A stretch of DNA of 64,000 nucleotides, from NCBI RefSeq assembly GCF_004193175.1, contig NZ_SAUH01000001.1, forward strand, positions 1,653,501 through 1,717,500. Direction: 5' to 3'. The position numbers and the translations under genes are program-made. The DNA is from Streptomyces sp. RFCAC02 (lineage in GTDB: Bacteria > Actinomycetota > Actinomycetes > Streptomycetales > Streptomycetaceae). The notes beneath the pieces are model-generated. The model worked only from the letters and a program-made list of their open reading frames with translations. It made no database searches and was not told the origin of the DNA. Positions 42,569-51,299 of the stretch are shown one piece after another. Position 1 is the stretch's first letter. Every line of letters begins with the position of its first letter.

Positions 42569-42895
42569 GTGGGGACGTCCGGCGGGGACCCGGAGATCGG
42601 ACTGGCGGCCGCGCTCGGCGCGATCCGCCGCGAACTGGGGCAGGCGATGGCCGCAGCGGAGGCCGAGGCGGGGCCGGTACGGCTCGCCGTGTCCTCCCTC
42701 GAACTCGAACTCCAGACGACCCTCACTCGCACCGGCGACCTGGACGGCGGCATCCGCGTCCATGTGATCTCGGCGGGCTCCCGGCGCTCCGAGAGCCGCA
42801 GCGACGTCCAGGTGCTGCGGCTCCAGCTCGACGCCCGCACCGCGGCCGGCGGCCCGGTCGCGACGAACGACACGCTGTCCCGCCCGCCGCGGTGA
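42569..42895 (+). CDS. Trypco2-domain protein
   Basis: 108 residues from GTG 42569. IGLAAALGAIRRELGQAMAA, GPVRLAVSSLELELQTTLTR, GIRVHVISAGSRRSESRSDV, QVLRLQLDA follow the Trypco2 (trypsin-co-occurring domain 2) pattern: an N-terminal helix, then a beta-rich ligand or adaptor-like core. Such proteins are encoded beside trypsin-like proteases in NTP-dependent conflict systems. GTGA overlap with the giant protease-NTPase gene shows strict co-translation. Confidence 0.82.
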   Translation: MGTSGGDPEIGLAAALGAIRRELGQAMAAAEAEAGPVRLAVSSLELELQTTLTRTGDLDGGIRVHVISAGSRRSESRSDVQVLRLQLDARTAAGGPVATNDTLSRPPR

Positions 42896-45800
42896 GGCGG
42901 GCGGGCCGCCCGCACGCCCCGGACGCGCGGCGCGTCGCCCGCGTCCTGGTACGGCTGCCGGACGGCGAGAACGGCGAGGAGCGGTACGACTTCGCCAGCG
43001 GCTACCTCATCGCCGACCGCCTGATCCTCACAGCCGCCCACGTCCTCGAAGCGGGGTCACCGGCGATCATCGCCGACCTCGGCGCCGACGGCGACTGGCG
43101 GCCGGTGACCGAACGGTGGTCGGACACGCGGATCGACCTGGCACTGCTGGAACTCGACCGGCCGCCCGCCCACCCCGTGCCGCCCGTCCACATCGGCTCG
43201 GTGCTCCGCCGGGCGGGCGCGCCGGTGACGGCCCTCGCCCTCGGCCACCCCCGCCACACCACGTTCCCCGGCGATCTGCGCGGCAGAGTCGAGGCCCGGT
43301 GCGTGATCCACCCCGGCGACACCGGCGACCCCGGCACCCTGCGCGCCACCCTCGACCGGTCCCCCGAGCCCGCCGCGCCCGGCGAGAGCCCGTGGAAGGG
43401 GATGTCGGGGGCGGCCCTCGTGACCGAGCGGTCCGGCCTGCTGGTCGCCGTCTTCCGCGGCCACCTCACGGCGGCGGGGACCGGCACGCAGGAGATCACC
43501 ATGCTGGACGAGGTCGAGGACGAGGACTGGCGCGCGGCCCTGCGCGACCACGGCATCGACCCGCGACCGCGCCCGGCGTTCCCCGACGACTGGAACGTCG
43601 CGGGCAGGGAACTGCGCCCGCACCACGACCACATGGCGTCCATCCCGCCCGCCCTGTGCCGCATCGACGATCACCTCCCCTTCGTCGATCCGGGCGACGG
43701 CCCGGCCTCGCCCCGGGGCCTGCTCGAACGCCTCGCCGCGGTGGCGCGTGACCCGGCGCTGCCCGCCGGGGTGGTCATCACGGGCGCCGCCGGCGCCGGC
43801 AAGACGCGGCTGTGCCTGGAGACGGCCGCGCTCGCGGACCGCGAGGGCTGGCTGGTCCTGCACCTGACGGCGTCGCTGCCGCTGGACAGTGTGTGGGAGA
43901 GCGTGCGCGACCTGGCCGACCGCGTGCTCCTGGTCGCCGAGGACGCCGACCTCGTCGCCGAACCGCCCGAGGACCTGGAGCGGTTGTGCCAGCGGGCGGC
44001 CGGCGACGGCGTGGCCTGCGCCATCCTGACGACGGCGCGGGACAACCGCGTCAGTGACGTCAGGAAGCTCCCGACGCACGCCAACACCGACCTGGGGACG
44101 GTGTTCGAACCGGTCGCGGCCCGTGCGGACGCGGCCTACCGGATGGCCATCAGCCGCGCGATGGTACGGAAGTTGGCCCCCGAGGCCGTCAAACAGCAGG
44201 ACGAGCAGTTCGTCGTGGGGATGTGCGAGGGGCCGCCGGCCGTCAGCCAGCTCCTGGCGCGCTACTACAACGGGGAGGCCGCGGCGCATCGCGTCCTGAC
44301 CCGCGCACCGCGACCGCGCGACGGCGCCCTCGGCACCTGGCCGCCGAACCTGCTGAAGGACGCCGGGCTCGTCGCGGTGGCCGCGCTCCGCCCGCCGGAC
44401 CCCGTGACCGCGGCCGTCGCCCGGATCGTGGCCGTCGCCCCGTGCCCGGTGCCCGCGGCCCTCAACCGTGTCGCCGAGGCGTACGCGGGATCGGACGACG
44501 ACCCCGGGGCGGCCGGCGGCATCGTGCTCCAACGCCTGAGCGAACTGGGCCTGCTCTACGCCGTGGACGACATGCTGCAGCCGGGCCACGACCTGTACGC
44601 CGACCACATGCTGGCCCAGTGCGTCCTGGCCGCCGGAAGCCGCGACGTGCACCCCCGGGGGCTCGACGCCGTGCTCGACGCCGGCCTGGCCGGCAGAGAC
44701 GCCCTGACCCGGGTCGCCGTCGCGGTGAACCGGCTGGCCGAGGCCCTCGCCGACGACGGCGACAGGCTGAACCGGAAGGTCGACGCGTGGGCCGCGCGCA
44801 ACCTCGACGGGCTGACCGGGCTGATCGTGGGCGACGTCGACGGCGCCGTACTGCGGGCGCTGCTCCCGCTCGGATCGTGGCGGCCGGTACTGCGCGACTC
44901 GCTCGCCGCGGCATGGCTGGAACGGCACGGCGGCCGGAGGGTGGCGCGTGACACCGTCGTGGCCGTCGCGACCCGCCTGCCGGACGTGGGGCAGCCGTAC
45001 CTCGTCGCATGGCTCGACCGCTACCCCGTGGAACGGACCGCCGCACGGGCCTACGGCCGCGCCGCCCTGCCCCACGACGCGCCGCCGGACGACCAGACCA
45101 CCGAGAACGCCCTGACCTGGCTCACCCACTACGGGACGGAACCCGTCGCGTCGCACGTGCTGCAGCGGCTGCTCCAGGCCGGGAAGGGAATCGGCCTCCC
45201 CCACGGCGACCCCCGCGTCCCGGGGGTCGTCGCCAAGGCGGTGCACTGGCTCACGCTGCACGGTGACAAGCGCAGTGCGCTGTTCGTCGCCGGACCGCTC
45301 GTCGAACGGCCCGAGTTCAGGGGGCCGCGGCTGCTGCACACGGCGAAGTTCCTACTGGGCGCGGTCGCGGAAGAAGACCGCGACGACGCGAGAACCGCAA
45401 CCGTCCCACTCCCGAGCCAAGAGCGGCGGACGGACACGAGGAAGCACCCCGACGATGCGAGCTTCGCGTTCGTCTCACTCCTGAGCCGGCAGCGGCTGTA
45501 CGGCGATCTGGCCGAACACCACAAGGACGCCGTACAGGCAGCGCTGCGCTGGGTCGAGGAGGCCCAGCAGCGCGAGCGACCGGTCACGGCGCACGTGCTC
45601 AAGGAACTCATCAGCCCGAACCTGCCCAGCCGGGACGCGCTGCCGCGTGCCGTCCAGGCCGCGTGGAACTGGGTGCGGGCGATGCGTGCGACGGAACGGA
45701 CGAGGAACTGCCTCGAACTCGGCCTGGTACTGCCCGCACTGCTGCGGAACGCGCGGAAGTCCACGGGCCGCAACAACGCGGCCTTCACCCCCGAGGAACA

Positions 45801-47016
45801 GGCCGAACTCGCGACGTACGCCGTGGCGTGGCTGGCCGCCGGGGACCCGCGCCACCGCCGGCGCGGTGAGATCGACGTCCTCGGGACGCTCCTGTACACC
45901 CGCCTCATCGACGACGACCACGACGTCCTGCACCGGCACGCGGACCGGGCGCTGACCCTGGTGGAGAACACGCCGTCCGCCACGCTGGCACGGTCCCTCC
46001 TCCCGCCCCTGCTGCACAAGAGGAACCTCGACGCCGGCACGCGCGACCGGCTGCTGACCGCGACGTTCACCGCACTGGACGAGCGGCCCACCGACGAGCA
46101 CACCGCCTACCCGCTCACCTCGCTCCTCCAGCGCGTCGACCTCACGGCCGCCGAGCGGGAGCGGGCCATGGCCGCCGCGCTGCGCTGGCTCGACGCCCAC
46201 CCCCTCACGTCCGCCGCGTTCCGCCTCCTGACCAGCGCGTTCACCGCGGCGGGCACGACGGCGGAGGACCGGGGACGGATCGCGGCGCGCGCGGCCCACA
46301 CCCTGTCGCCGCGCTACCTCGCGCCCCGCTCGGGAGGCCCGTTCCTGACGGACATCCTGCTGGACCGGCGCGCGGAGATCCCGGCGGAGTGGAACCGCTA
46401 CGTCGCCCGTGCCTGCGACCTGCTGCACGAAACGGACCTCCCCGTCACCGCGTTCACCGCCCTTCTGACCATGCTGAAGGGCACCGACCGTCTCGATCCG
46501 CTGGCACGGGACCGGCTGCACGCGACCTGCGCGGACTGGTGCGAGCGGCACCCGCGTTCCAACCGCACCCCGGCGCTGCTCACGCGGCTGCTGGGTGACC
46601 GCGCCCTGGCCGCGGGGACACGCCGCCGCGCCACCGTCGCGGGCCGCCGGAAGCTGCGGCCCGGCAGTGAACGCGTTCAGCATCACGGCCCGCTGCTCGT
46701 GGCGCTGCTGCGGGACGGCGACCTGGTGGCCGGCGAGGAGGTCGAGCACGTGCTGAACGCCTCACTCGACTGGCTGGCCGTGCGCTCGCAGAAGGACCCC
46801 GCCATCCTTCCGCTCCTCCAGCAGGTCGCGCACCGGCTGGGACAGCAGGCGCACGGCGAGCCCCGTACGCGCGCGGCGCGGCGGGCACTCGACATCATGG
46901 ACGAGCGGCTGCGGCGCCATCTCCTCGGTGGCGGGGCGGAGCCCGACGCCGTCGAGGCGCTGCGCGAACGTCTCACGGCCCTGTCCGACGAGGACGGTCC
47001 GGGCGCGCGGCACTGA
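42892..47016 (+). CDS. Trypsin-like protease / P-loop NTPase / helical-repeat conflict protein
   Basis: 1374 residues from GTG 42892, coupled to the Trypco2 gene. Residues 1-200: trypsin-like protease with His50 (LILTAAHVL), Asp82 (RIDLALLEL) and Ser172 (WKGMSGAAL). Residues 295-390: NTPase with Walker A GAAGAGKT (298-305), Walker B LLVAEDAD (346-353) and an arginine-containing ILTTARDNR sensor. From about 740 to 1340 come a dozen or more degenerate 40-50-residue helical repeats, each starting near A-x-x-W-L: ENALTWLTHYG, AKAVHWLTLHG, QAALRWVEEAQ, AAALRWLDAHP, NASLDWLAVRS. Architecture of a STAND-type sensor that releases a protease on activation. No transmembrane segment or signal peptide. 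Confidence 0.88.
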   Translation: MRRAGRPHAPDARRVARVLVRLPDGENGEERYDFASGYLIADRLILTAAHVLEAGSPAIIADLGADGDWRPVTERWSDTRIDLALLELDRPPAHPVPPVHIGSVLRRAGAPVTALALGHPRHTTFPGDLRGRVEARCVIHPGDTGDPGTLRATLDRSPEPAAPGESPWKGMSGAALVTERSGLLVAVFRGHLTAAGTGTQEITMLDEVEDEDWRAALRDHGIDPRPRPAFPDDWNVAGRELRPHHDHMASIPPALCRIDDHLPFVDPGDGPASPRGLLERLAAVARDPALPAGVVITGAAGAGKTRLCLETAALADREGWLVLHLTASLPLDSVWESVRDLADRVLLVAEDADLVAEPPEDLERLCQRAAGDGVACAILTTARDNRVSDVRKLPTHANTDLGTVFEPVAARADAAYRMAISRAMVRKLAPEAVKQQDEQFVVGMCEGPPAVSQLLARYYNGEAAAHRVLTRAPRPRDGALGTWPPNLLKDAGLVAVAALRPPDPVTAAVARIVAVAPCPVPAALNRVAEAYAGSDDDPGAAGGIVLQRLSELGLLYAVDDMLQPGHDLYADHMLAQCVLAAGSRDVHPRGLDAVLDAGLAGRDALTRVAVAVNRLAEALADDGDRLNRKVDAWAARNLDGLTGLIVGDVDGAVLRALLPLGSWRPVLRDSLAAAWLERHGGRRVARDTVVAVATRLPDVGQPYLVAWLDRYPVERTAARAYGRAALPHDAPPDDQTTENALTWLTHYGTEPVASHVLQRLLQAGKGIGLPHGDPRVPGVVAKAVHWLTLHGDKRSALFVAGPLVERPEFRGPRLLHTAKFLLGAVAEEDRDDARTATVPLPSQERRTDTRKHPDDASFAFVSLLSRQRLYGDLAEHHKDAVQAALRWVEEAQQRERPVTAHVLKELISPNLPSRDALPRAVQAAWNWVRAMRATERTRNCLELGLVLPALLRNARKSTGRNNAAFTPEEQAELATYAVAWLAAGDPRHRRRGEIDVLGTLLYTRLIDDDHDVLHRHADRALTLVENTPSATLARSLLPPLLHKRNLDAGTRDRLLTATFTALDERPTDEHTAYPLTSLLQRVDLTAAERERAMAAALRWLDAHPLTSAAFRLLTSAFTAAGTTAEDRGRIAARAAHTLSPRYLAPRSGGPFLTDILLDRRAEIPAEWNRYVARACDLLHETDLPVTAFTALLTMLKGTDRLDPLARDRLHATCADWCERHPRSNRTPALLTRLLGDRALAAGTRRRATVAGRRKLRPGSERVQHHGPLLVALLRDGDLVAGEEVEHVLNASLDWLAVRSQKDPAILPLLQQVAHRLGQQAHGEPRTRAARRALDIMDERLRRHLLGGGAEPDAVEALRERLTALSDEDGPGARH

Positions 47017-47034
47017 CGGCCCGCCGCACGCCGG

Positions 47035-47859
47035 TCAGGCGCAGCGGAAGTGCGCCCCGGCCCGTGTGACGTCCCCCTCGGCCCACGCCGCGGCGGGGAC
47101 GGTGAACGACACCTCCCCGGCGTCGCCCCAGCCCCAGCCGAGGTCCGGGTCCTCCGCGAGCTGGAGGAGGTGGACGGCGGGGCCGCCGGCGTCGCGCGGC
47201 GTGACCGGGAGGGTGTGCGAGGCGTCGGGCCAGCCGAGGGCGAGGTGTTCGCCGGCGGTGTTGCCGTCCGACGCGCCCATGAGGTCGCCGATCAGGTACG
47301 GGACGCGCCAGCGGCCGTCCCGGCCGAGCGGGGCGCCGTCCTCGTCGTGGTCGAGCGGGACCTCGCCGTCCGCCAGGTCGAAGGGGTCGGGCAGCATGAC
47401 GGCGCGGGACGCGTGGACGGGCGTGCCGGGGTACTGCCGCGCGCGCGGGGGCACGGCCCTCTCCACGGCGGACGCCCGGTCGGCGGCGATGACGCGGCAG
47501 GCGCGCGGGTCGCTCACGTCGAGCCGGGAGTACTCCGCGTAGGGGGCGTCGGGGTCGAGGAGGAAGAAGTTCAGCAGCGCCCCGCGGACGGGCAGGTCGC
47601 GGCCGAGCGCGGCGGCGAGCGCCCCGGTGTCGAGCACGGCGTGGAGCGACAGCGGGAACCCGCCGGACTCCGGCCAGGCGGCGCCCGGTTCGAGGAGGGC
47701 GCCGCCGCCGAACCGGCACCGGCCGGTGGCCCGCGCGTCCCCGCCGGCGGCGGTCAGCCGGAACCCGTCGCGCGCCAGGGCGGCGTACGCCTCCCCCGCG
47801 CCTCGGCCGAGCCGTTCCGCGCAGATCCGGCGCATGACGGCCGGGTCGTCGAACCTCAT
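47035..47859 (-). CDS. DUF1963 (YwqG-like) protein
   Basis: 274 residues from ATG 47859. Family traits: GRCRFGGGALLEPGAAWPES, PLSLHAVLDTGALAAAL, LLNFFLLDPDAPYAEYSRLD, LIGDLMGASDGNTAGEHLAL and the final HLLQLAEDPDLGWGWGDAGE. Cytosolic, function unknown. Convergent with the conflict-system gene, only 18 bases away. Confidence 0.88.
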   Translation of the reverse strand: MRFDDPAVMRRICAERLGRGAGEAYAALARDGFRLTAAGGDARATGRCRFGGGALLEPGAAWPESGGFPLSLHAVLDTGALAAALGRDLPVRGALLNFFLLDPDAPYAEYSRLDVSDPRACRVIAADRASAVERAVPPRARQYPGTPVHASRAVMLPDPFDLADGEVPLDHDEDGAPLGRDGRWRVPYLIGDLMGASDGNTAGEHLALGWPDASHTLPVTPRDAGGPAVHLLQLAEDPDLGWGWGDAGEVSFTVPAAAWAEGDVTRAGAHFRCA

Positions 47860-47890
47860 GCGGGGATCATCCCAACCGGCGGCGCCCGGG

Positions 47891-48316
47891 TCAGCCGCGG
47901 GGCGGTATCGGGGCCTTCCGGTGGCGGCCCCACGCGACGAAGAGCGCGAGCGCGGCGAGCACGACGTCGAACCCGGTGTCCGCCCCCTCGCCCCGCGCGA
48001 CGTGGAAGACGATCGCCGACGCCATCTGCGCGACGACGCCGAGCGCCGCCAGGACGGCCAGCCCGGGCCGGACGCGGGTGAGCGAGGGCAGCAGGACGCC
48101 GAACCCGCCGAGGATGTCGAGCACCGCGGTGGCGTGGAGCAGGTCCGGCAGCTCGCCAGCCCACGCGAACGCCTCCGCGACCTGCTCGACGGGCGTGACC
48201 AGCTTCCACAGGCCACCGCCGACCAGGGTCAGCGCCAGTAGTCCCTGCGCGCTCCAGAGGCCGATGCCGAGGCCTCCGGGGGAACGTCCGGCCCGTGATC
48301 GCCGAAGAGTCTCCAT
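47891..48316 (-). CDS. DoxX-like small membrane protein
   Basis: 141 residues from ATG 48316 (AGGAGGAAGG upstream). Four membrane segments: LWSAQGLLALTLVGGGLWKL, LLHATAVLDILGGFGVLLPS, GLAVLAALGVVAQMASAIVF, FDVVLAALALFVAWG. DoxX-family proteins support respiration or redox stress. Divergent from a TetR gene that probably represses it. Confidence 0.85.
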   Translation of the reverse strand: METLRRSRAGRSPGGLGIGLWSAQGLLALTLVGGGLWKLVTPVEQVAEAFAWAGELPDLLHATAVLDILGGFGVLLPSLTRVRPGLAVLAALGVVAQMASAIVFHVARGEGADTGFDVVLAALALFVAWGRHRKAPIPPRG

Positions 48317-48463
48317 GTCGTCCTTCCTCCTGCCGGCCATCCGATGGACGACCGACGCGATGGCCTTCTCGGCCAGTACTGAACAGGTCGTCCAGAAGTT
48401 ATCACGCAGTACGGTTACCGAGGTGAGTGTCCGGAAGCTCGGGTAGGGTTGCCGGCCGTGGAG

Positions 48464-49024
48464 ATGTCCGAGGAAGGCAGTGTCGACCCGCGGGTCCAGC
48501 GCACCCGCCGCGACGTCATCGACGCCACGACGGCCCTGTTCAGGGCCGAGGGCTGGGCGGCGGTGACCCACGCCGAGGTCGCCCGCCGCGCGGGGTACTC
48601 CAAGGCCACCGTCTACGCGCACTGGCCGACCCGCCTCGACCTCATCCGCGCGTCGGTCGGGCAGATCTGCGGCACGACCGAGCACGCGCCGCCCACCGGC
48701 GACCTGCGGGCCGACCTGATCCGGGAGTTGCTCGACTTCGCCGGGGACCTGTCGCGGGGGCACCTGACCCGGGTGATCGGCGGCGTCTTCGAACGCGCCG
48801 GGAGCGATCCCGCCGTGGACGAGATGCGCCAGCAGCTCTACGCCGAGGGGGCGCGTTCCCTGGCGGCGATCCTCGCCGCCCACCTGCCTGCGGAGTCGGT
48901 CGAGCCCTGCGTGGCGCTGCTGACCGGCGGCGTGCTCGTCCGGGTCGCCCTGCAGGCCGCGCCGGCGACCGAGGAGTTCGTCGAGGACCTGGTCGACAGG
49001 GTCCTCGCCTCGTCGCAGGGGTGA
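48464..49024 (+). CDS. TetR-family regulator
   Basis: 186 residues from ATG 48464; GTG 48458 and TTG 48449 are in-frame alternatives. HTH: VQRTRRDVIDATTALFRAEG, AAVTHAEVARRAGYSKATVY, AHWPTRLDLIRAS. The effector domain (LTRVIGGVFERAGSDPAVDE) is divergent. Faces the DoxX gene across 147 bases, its likely target. Confidence 0.9.
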   Translation: MSEEGSVDPRVQRTRRDVIDATTALFRAEGWAAVTHAEVARRAGYSKATVYAHWPTRLDLIRASVGQICGTTEHAPPTGDLRADLIRELLDFAGDLSRGHLTRVIGGVFERAGSDPAVDEMRQQLYAEGARSLAAILAAHLPAESVEPCVALLTGGVLVRVALQAAPATEEFVEDLVDRVLASSQG

Positions 49025-49285
49025 CCGGGGCGGGCCACGTCACCCTCGTGAGCACCCCTTTCCACCGTCGAACACACTCCCGGGGCACGCCATCGCCCAT
49101 CGCCGGCGCACCCCGCCGACCTGCACGGACACCGCGCGCGGCGGGGCCACGCAACCGGTCCTGACCCTCACCTGTGCGGTCCCCGGCCGTCTCCCCCCGG
49201 TAGCTTCGGAATTTACCGACCATCCGGTACGCGCCCGACCGCCGGATCCGTCGGGCCGATCCCCTCCACCCGCTTGCGAGGCCCT

Positions 49286-50704
49286 GTGACGTCGTCATAC
49301 AGAGGACTCGGCGACCTGTTCGCACACTGGTACGGCGAGTTCTTCGCCACCACCCGGACCCACGCCCACCTGGAGGCCACGTCACGGGACGGAATCCTCG
49401 TGACGGCGGCCGAGGAGCTGGCCGCCGCGCTGCGCGAGGGGTCCGTCGACCCGGCCGCCCCCGACAACTTCGCCCACCAGCTCCCGGTCCCGTCGAAGGC
49501 CGCGCTGCTCGGCCTCCTCATGGGCGCGATGTACCAGCAGAACCAGGCGTCCCGCGAGTCGTCGCCCGTGACCTCCCGCCTGGAGGACGAGGTGATCCGG
49601 TCGTACGCAGCCATGCTCGGGCTGGGCGACGACGCCTGGGGCTACTTCTGCTCGGGCGGGACCTCGGCCTCCCTCCACGCCCTGTGGACCCTCACGGGAC
49701 GGGCCGCCGAGCCCGCCGTCGACCTGATCTGCTCCCACACCACCCACATCAGCTTCGACCGCATCGGCGAGGTGCTGAAGGCCGTGCGCCTGCACCGCGT
49801 GGAGTGCGACGCGCACGACCGCGCCGACACGGACGCCGTCGCCCGCGCCGTCGCCCGGTCCCGGGAGCACGGCCGGCTCCCGATCGTCGTGGCCACCTGC
49901 GGGACGACGGGCGCGGGCCAGATCGACCCCGTCGCCGACCTCGTCGAACTGCGCAGGACGGAGCCGTTCCTCCTCCACGCGGACGCCGCGTGGGGCGGCT
50001 TCCTGTCCGCGCTGACCCCGACCCCGCTGCTGGGACGCCACCGGCGCGACGTGGCGGCGCTCGCCCACGTCGACTCCATCGCCGTCGATCCGCACAAGAT
50101 GGCGTCCATGCCGGTGGGCTGCGGCGTCGTCCTCTTCCGCGACCCGGCCCTCAAGGCCCTCGTCCGCCGGGGCAGCCCCTACGTGTTCGCCGAAGAAGCG
50201 GGTCCGCACCACGGCCAGTTCTCCCTGACGATGTCGCGCAACGGCATGTTCGCGGCCGCCCACTGGCTGCAGAACCAGGTGTCCCCGCTGACGGCCGACG
50301 GCGTCGGCGCGGACGTGGCGCGGATCCTCGCGGCGACCCGGGTCCTCGCGGACGAGATGGAGCGGGCCGGCTTCCGCGTGCTCTTCGAACCGGCCGTCGG
50401 GATCGTCGTCTGCGTGGCGCCGCGCGGCACGTTCCGCGCGACCAGTGAGGTGACGAGGCGCGTCGGGGCCGACTGCCTCCGGCACGACCGGCGGCCGGCC
50501 GGCGACCTGCCCGTGCTCAGCACGTACCGCGTCACCACCGAGGCGGTGCTCGACCGCGTCGAGCGGCAGACCGGCCTCCTGCGCGACGGGGCCGAGCTGC
50601 TCGCGTTCCGCCTGGTCATCGCCAGCCCGCCGCTCCCCGGCTTCCGGACGCACGCGACGTCCGCGGCCCGCGCCCTCGCGCGGCACTGCGCCGCCACCTC
50701 CTGA
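49286..50704 (+). CDS. PLP-dependent decarboxylase/aminotransferase-like enzyme (group II)
   Basis: 472 residues from GTG 49286. FCSGGTSASLHALWTLTGRA, ICSHTTHISFDRIGEVLKA, VATCGTTGAGQIDPVADLVE, LLHADAAWGGFL, and the PLP lysine in SIAVDPHKMASMPVGCG are those of the glutamate/aromatic amino-acid decarboxylase superfamily. The C-terminal domain (FRVLFEPAVGIVVCVAPRG) is complete. Substrate not clear. Followed closely by a broken acetyltransferase gene that may once have been its partner. Confidence 0.9.
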   Translation: MTSSYRGLGDLFAHWYGEFFATTRTHAHLEATSRDGILVTAAEELAAALREGSVDPAAPDNFAHQLPVPSKAALLGLLMGAMYQQNQASRESSPVTSRLEDEVIRSYAAMLGLGDDAWGYFCSGGTSASLHALWTLTGRAAEPAVDLICSHTTHISFDRIGEVLKAVRLHRVECDAHDRADTDAVARAVARSREHGRLPIVVATCGTTGAGQIDPVADLVELRRTEPFLLHADAAWGGFLSALTPTPLLGRHRRDVAALAHVDSIAVDPHKMASMPVGCGVVLFRDPALKALVRRGSPYVFAEEAGPHHGQFSLTMSRNGMFAAAHWLQNQVSPLTADGVGADVARILAATRVLADEMERAGFRVLFEPAVGIVVCVAPRGTFRATSEVTRRVGADCLRHDRRPAGDLPVLSTYRVTTEAVLDRVERQTGLLRDGAELLAFRLVIASPPLPGFRTHATSAARALARHCAATS

Positions 50705-50715
50705 GGGAACGTGCC

Positions 50716-51290
50716 GTGCCCGACGTACGACCGTGCCACGGCATCGAGCTGCTCGGGGACATCCTGGCGGGCGCCTTCCGTGCGACGGATCCGGTGATCG
50801 CCCGGAAGTTCCCGCCCGGCATGCCCGAGCGGGAACGCCGTCTGCGCGGGTTCCTCGACACCTGGGTCGCGTTCATGCTCGGACGCGGCGGGAGCTCCAT
50901 CGTCACCGGTGACCACAACGGCGCCATGGTCCGGGAGCCCGCCCGGCGCGGGACACCGAGCGGTTCCTCGACGACCTCGCCGCGGCGACGGGGCCGGCGG
51001 CCGGGCGCTGCCGCCGACTGATCGAGACCATGGACGGCCACCACCCGGCGGACCTCCCGCCCCACCTCCACGCGGCGCTCGCCGCCGTCCGGCCCGACGC
51101 GCGCACCGGCGGCCACGGCGTCCACTGCGAGGCGTCCTCCCCGAGGGCCGCGTCCCGGTGGCGGCGGGTCGGGTTCAGGGACATCGGCCGGCCGATCCCG
51201 CTGCCCGGCACGGCGGCCGCCCTCGTACCCCGGTATCTCGACGCCGACGCGGTCACCGGCTACCTGCGCCGCACCCGCCCGGCGTCCTGA
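50716..51290 (+). pseudogene. GNAT acetyltransferase, frameshifted and internally deleted
   Basis: Frame 1 gives MPDVRPCHGIELLGDILAGA, FRATDPVIARKFPPGMPERE, TWVAFMLGRGGSSIVTGDHN then loses similarity near 50945. The continuation DTERFLDDLAAATGPAAGRC, RRLIETMDGHHPADLPPHLH is in another frame. The acetyl-CoA loop (normally Q/RxxGxG/A followed by a helix) is missing: TGGHGVHCEASSPRAASRWR jumps straight to the last GNAT strand. Two lesions, so non-functional. Confidence 0.7.
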
Positions 51291-51299
51291 CCCGCTTCC

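Noticed and set aside
48317..48457. GTACTG ... CAGTAC inverted repeat as TetR operator for the DoxX/TetR pair
   Set aside because: Arms are short with a 26-base gap, so it is not convincing as a TetR site.
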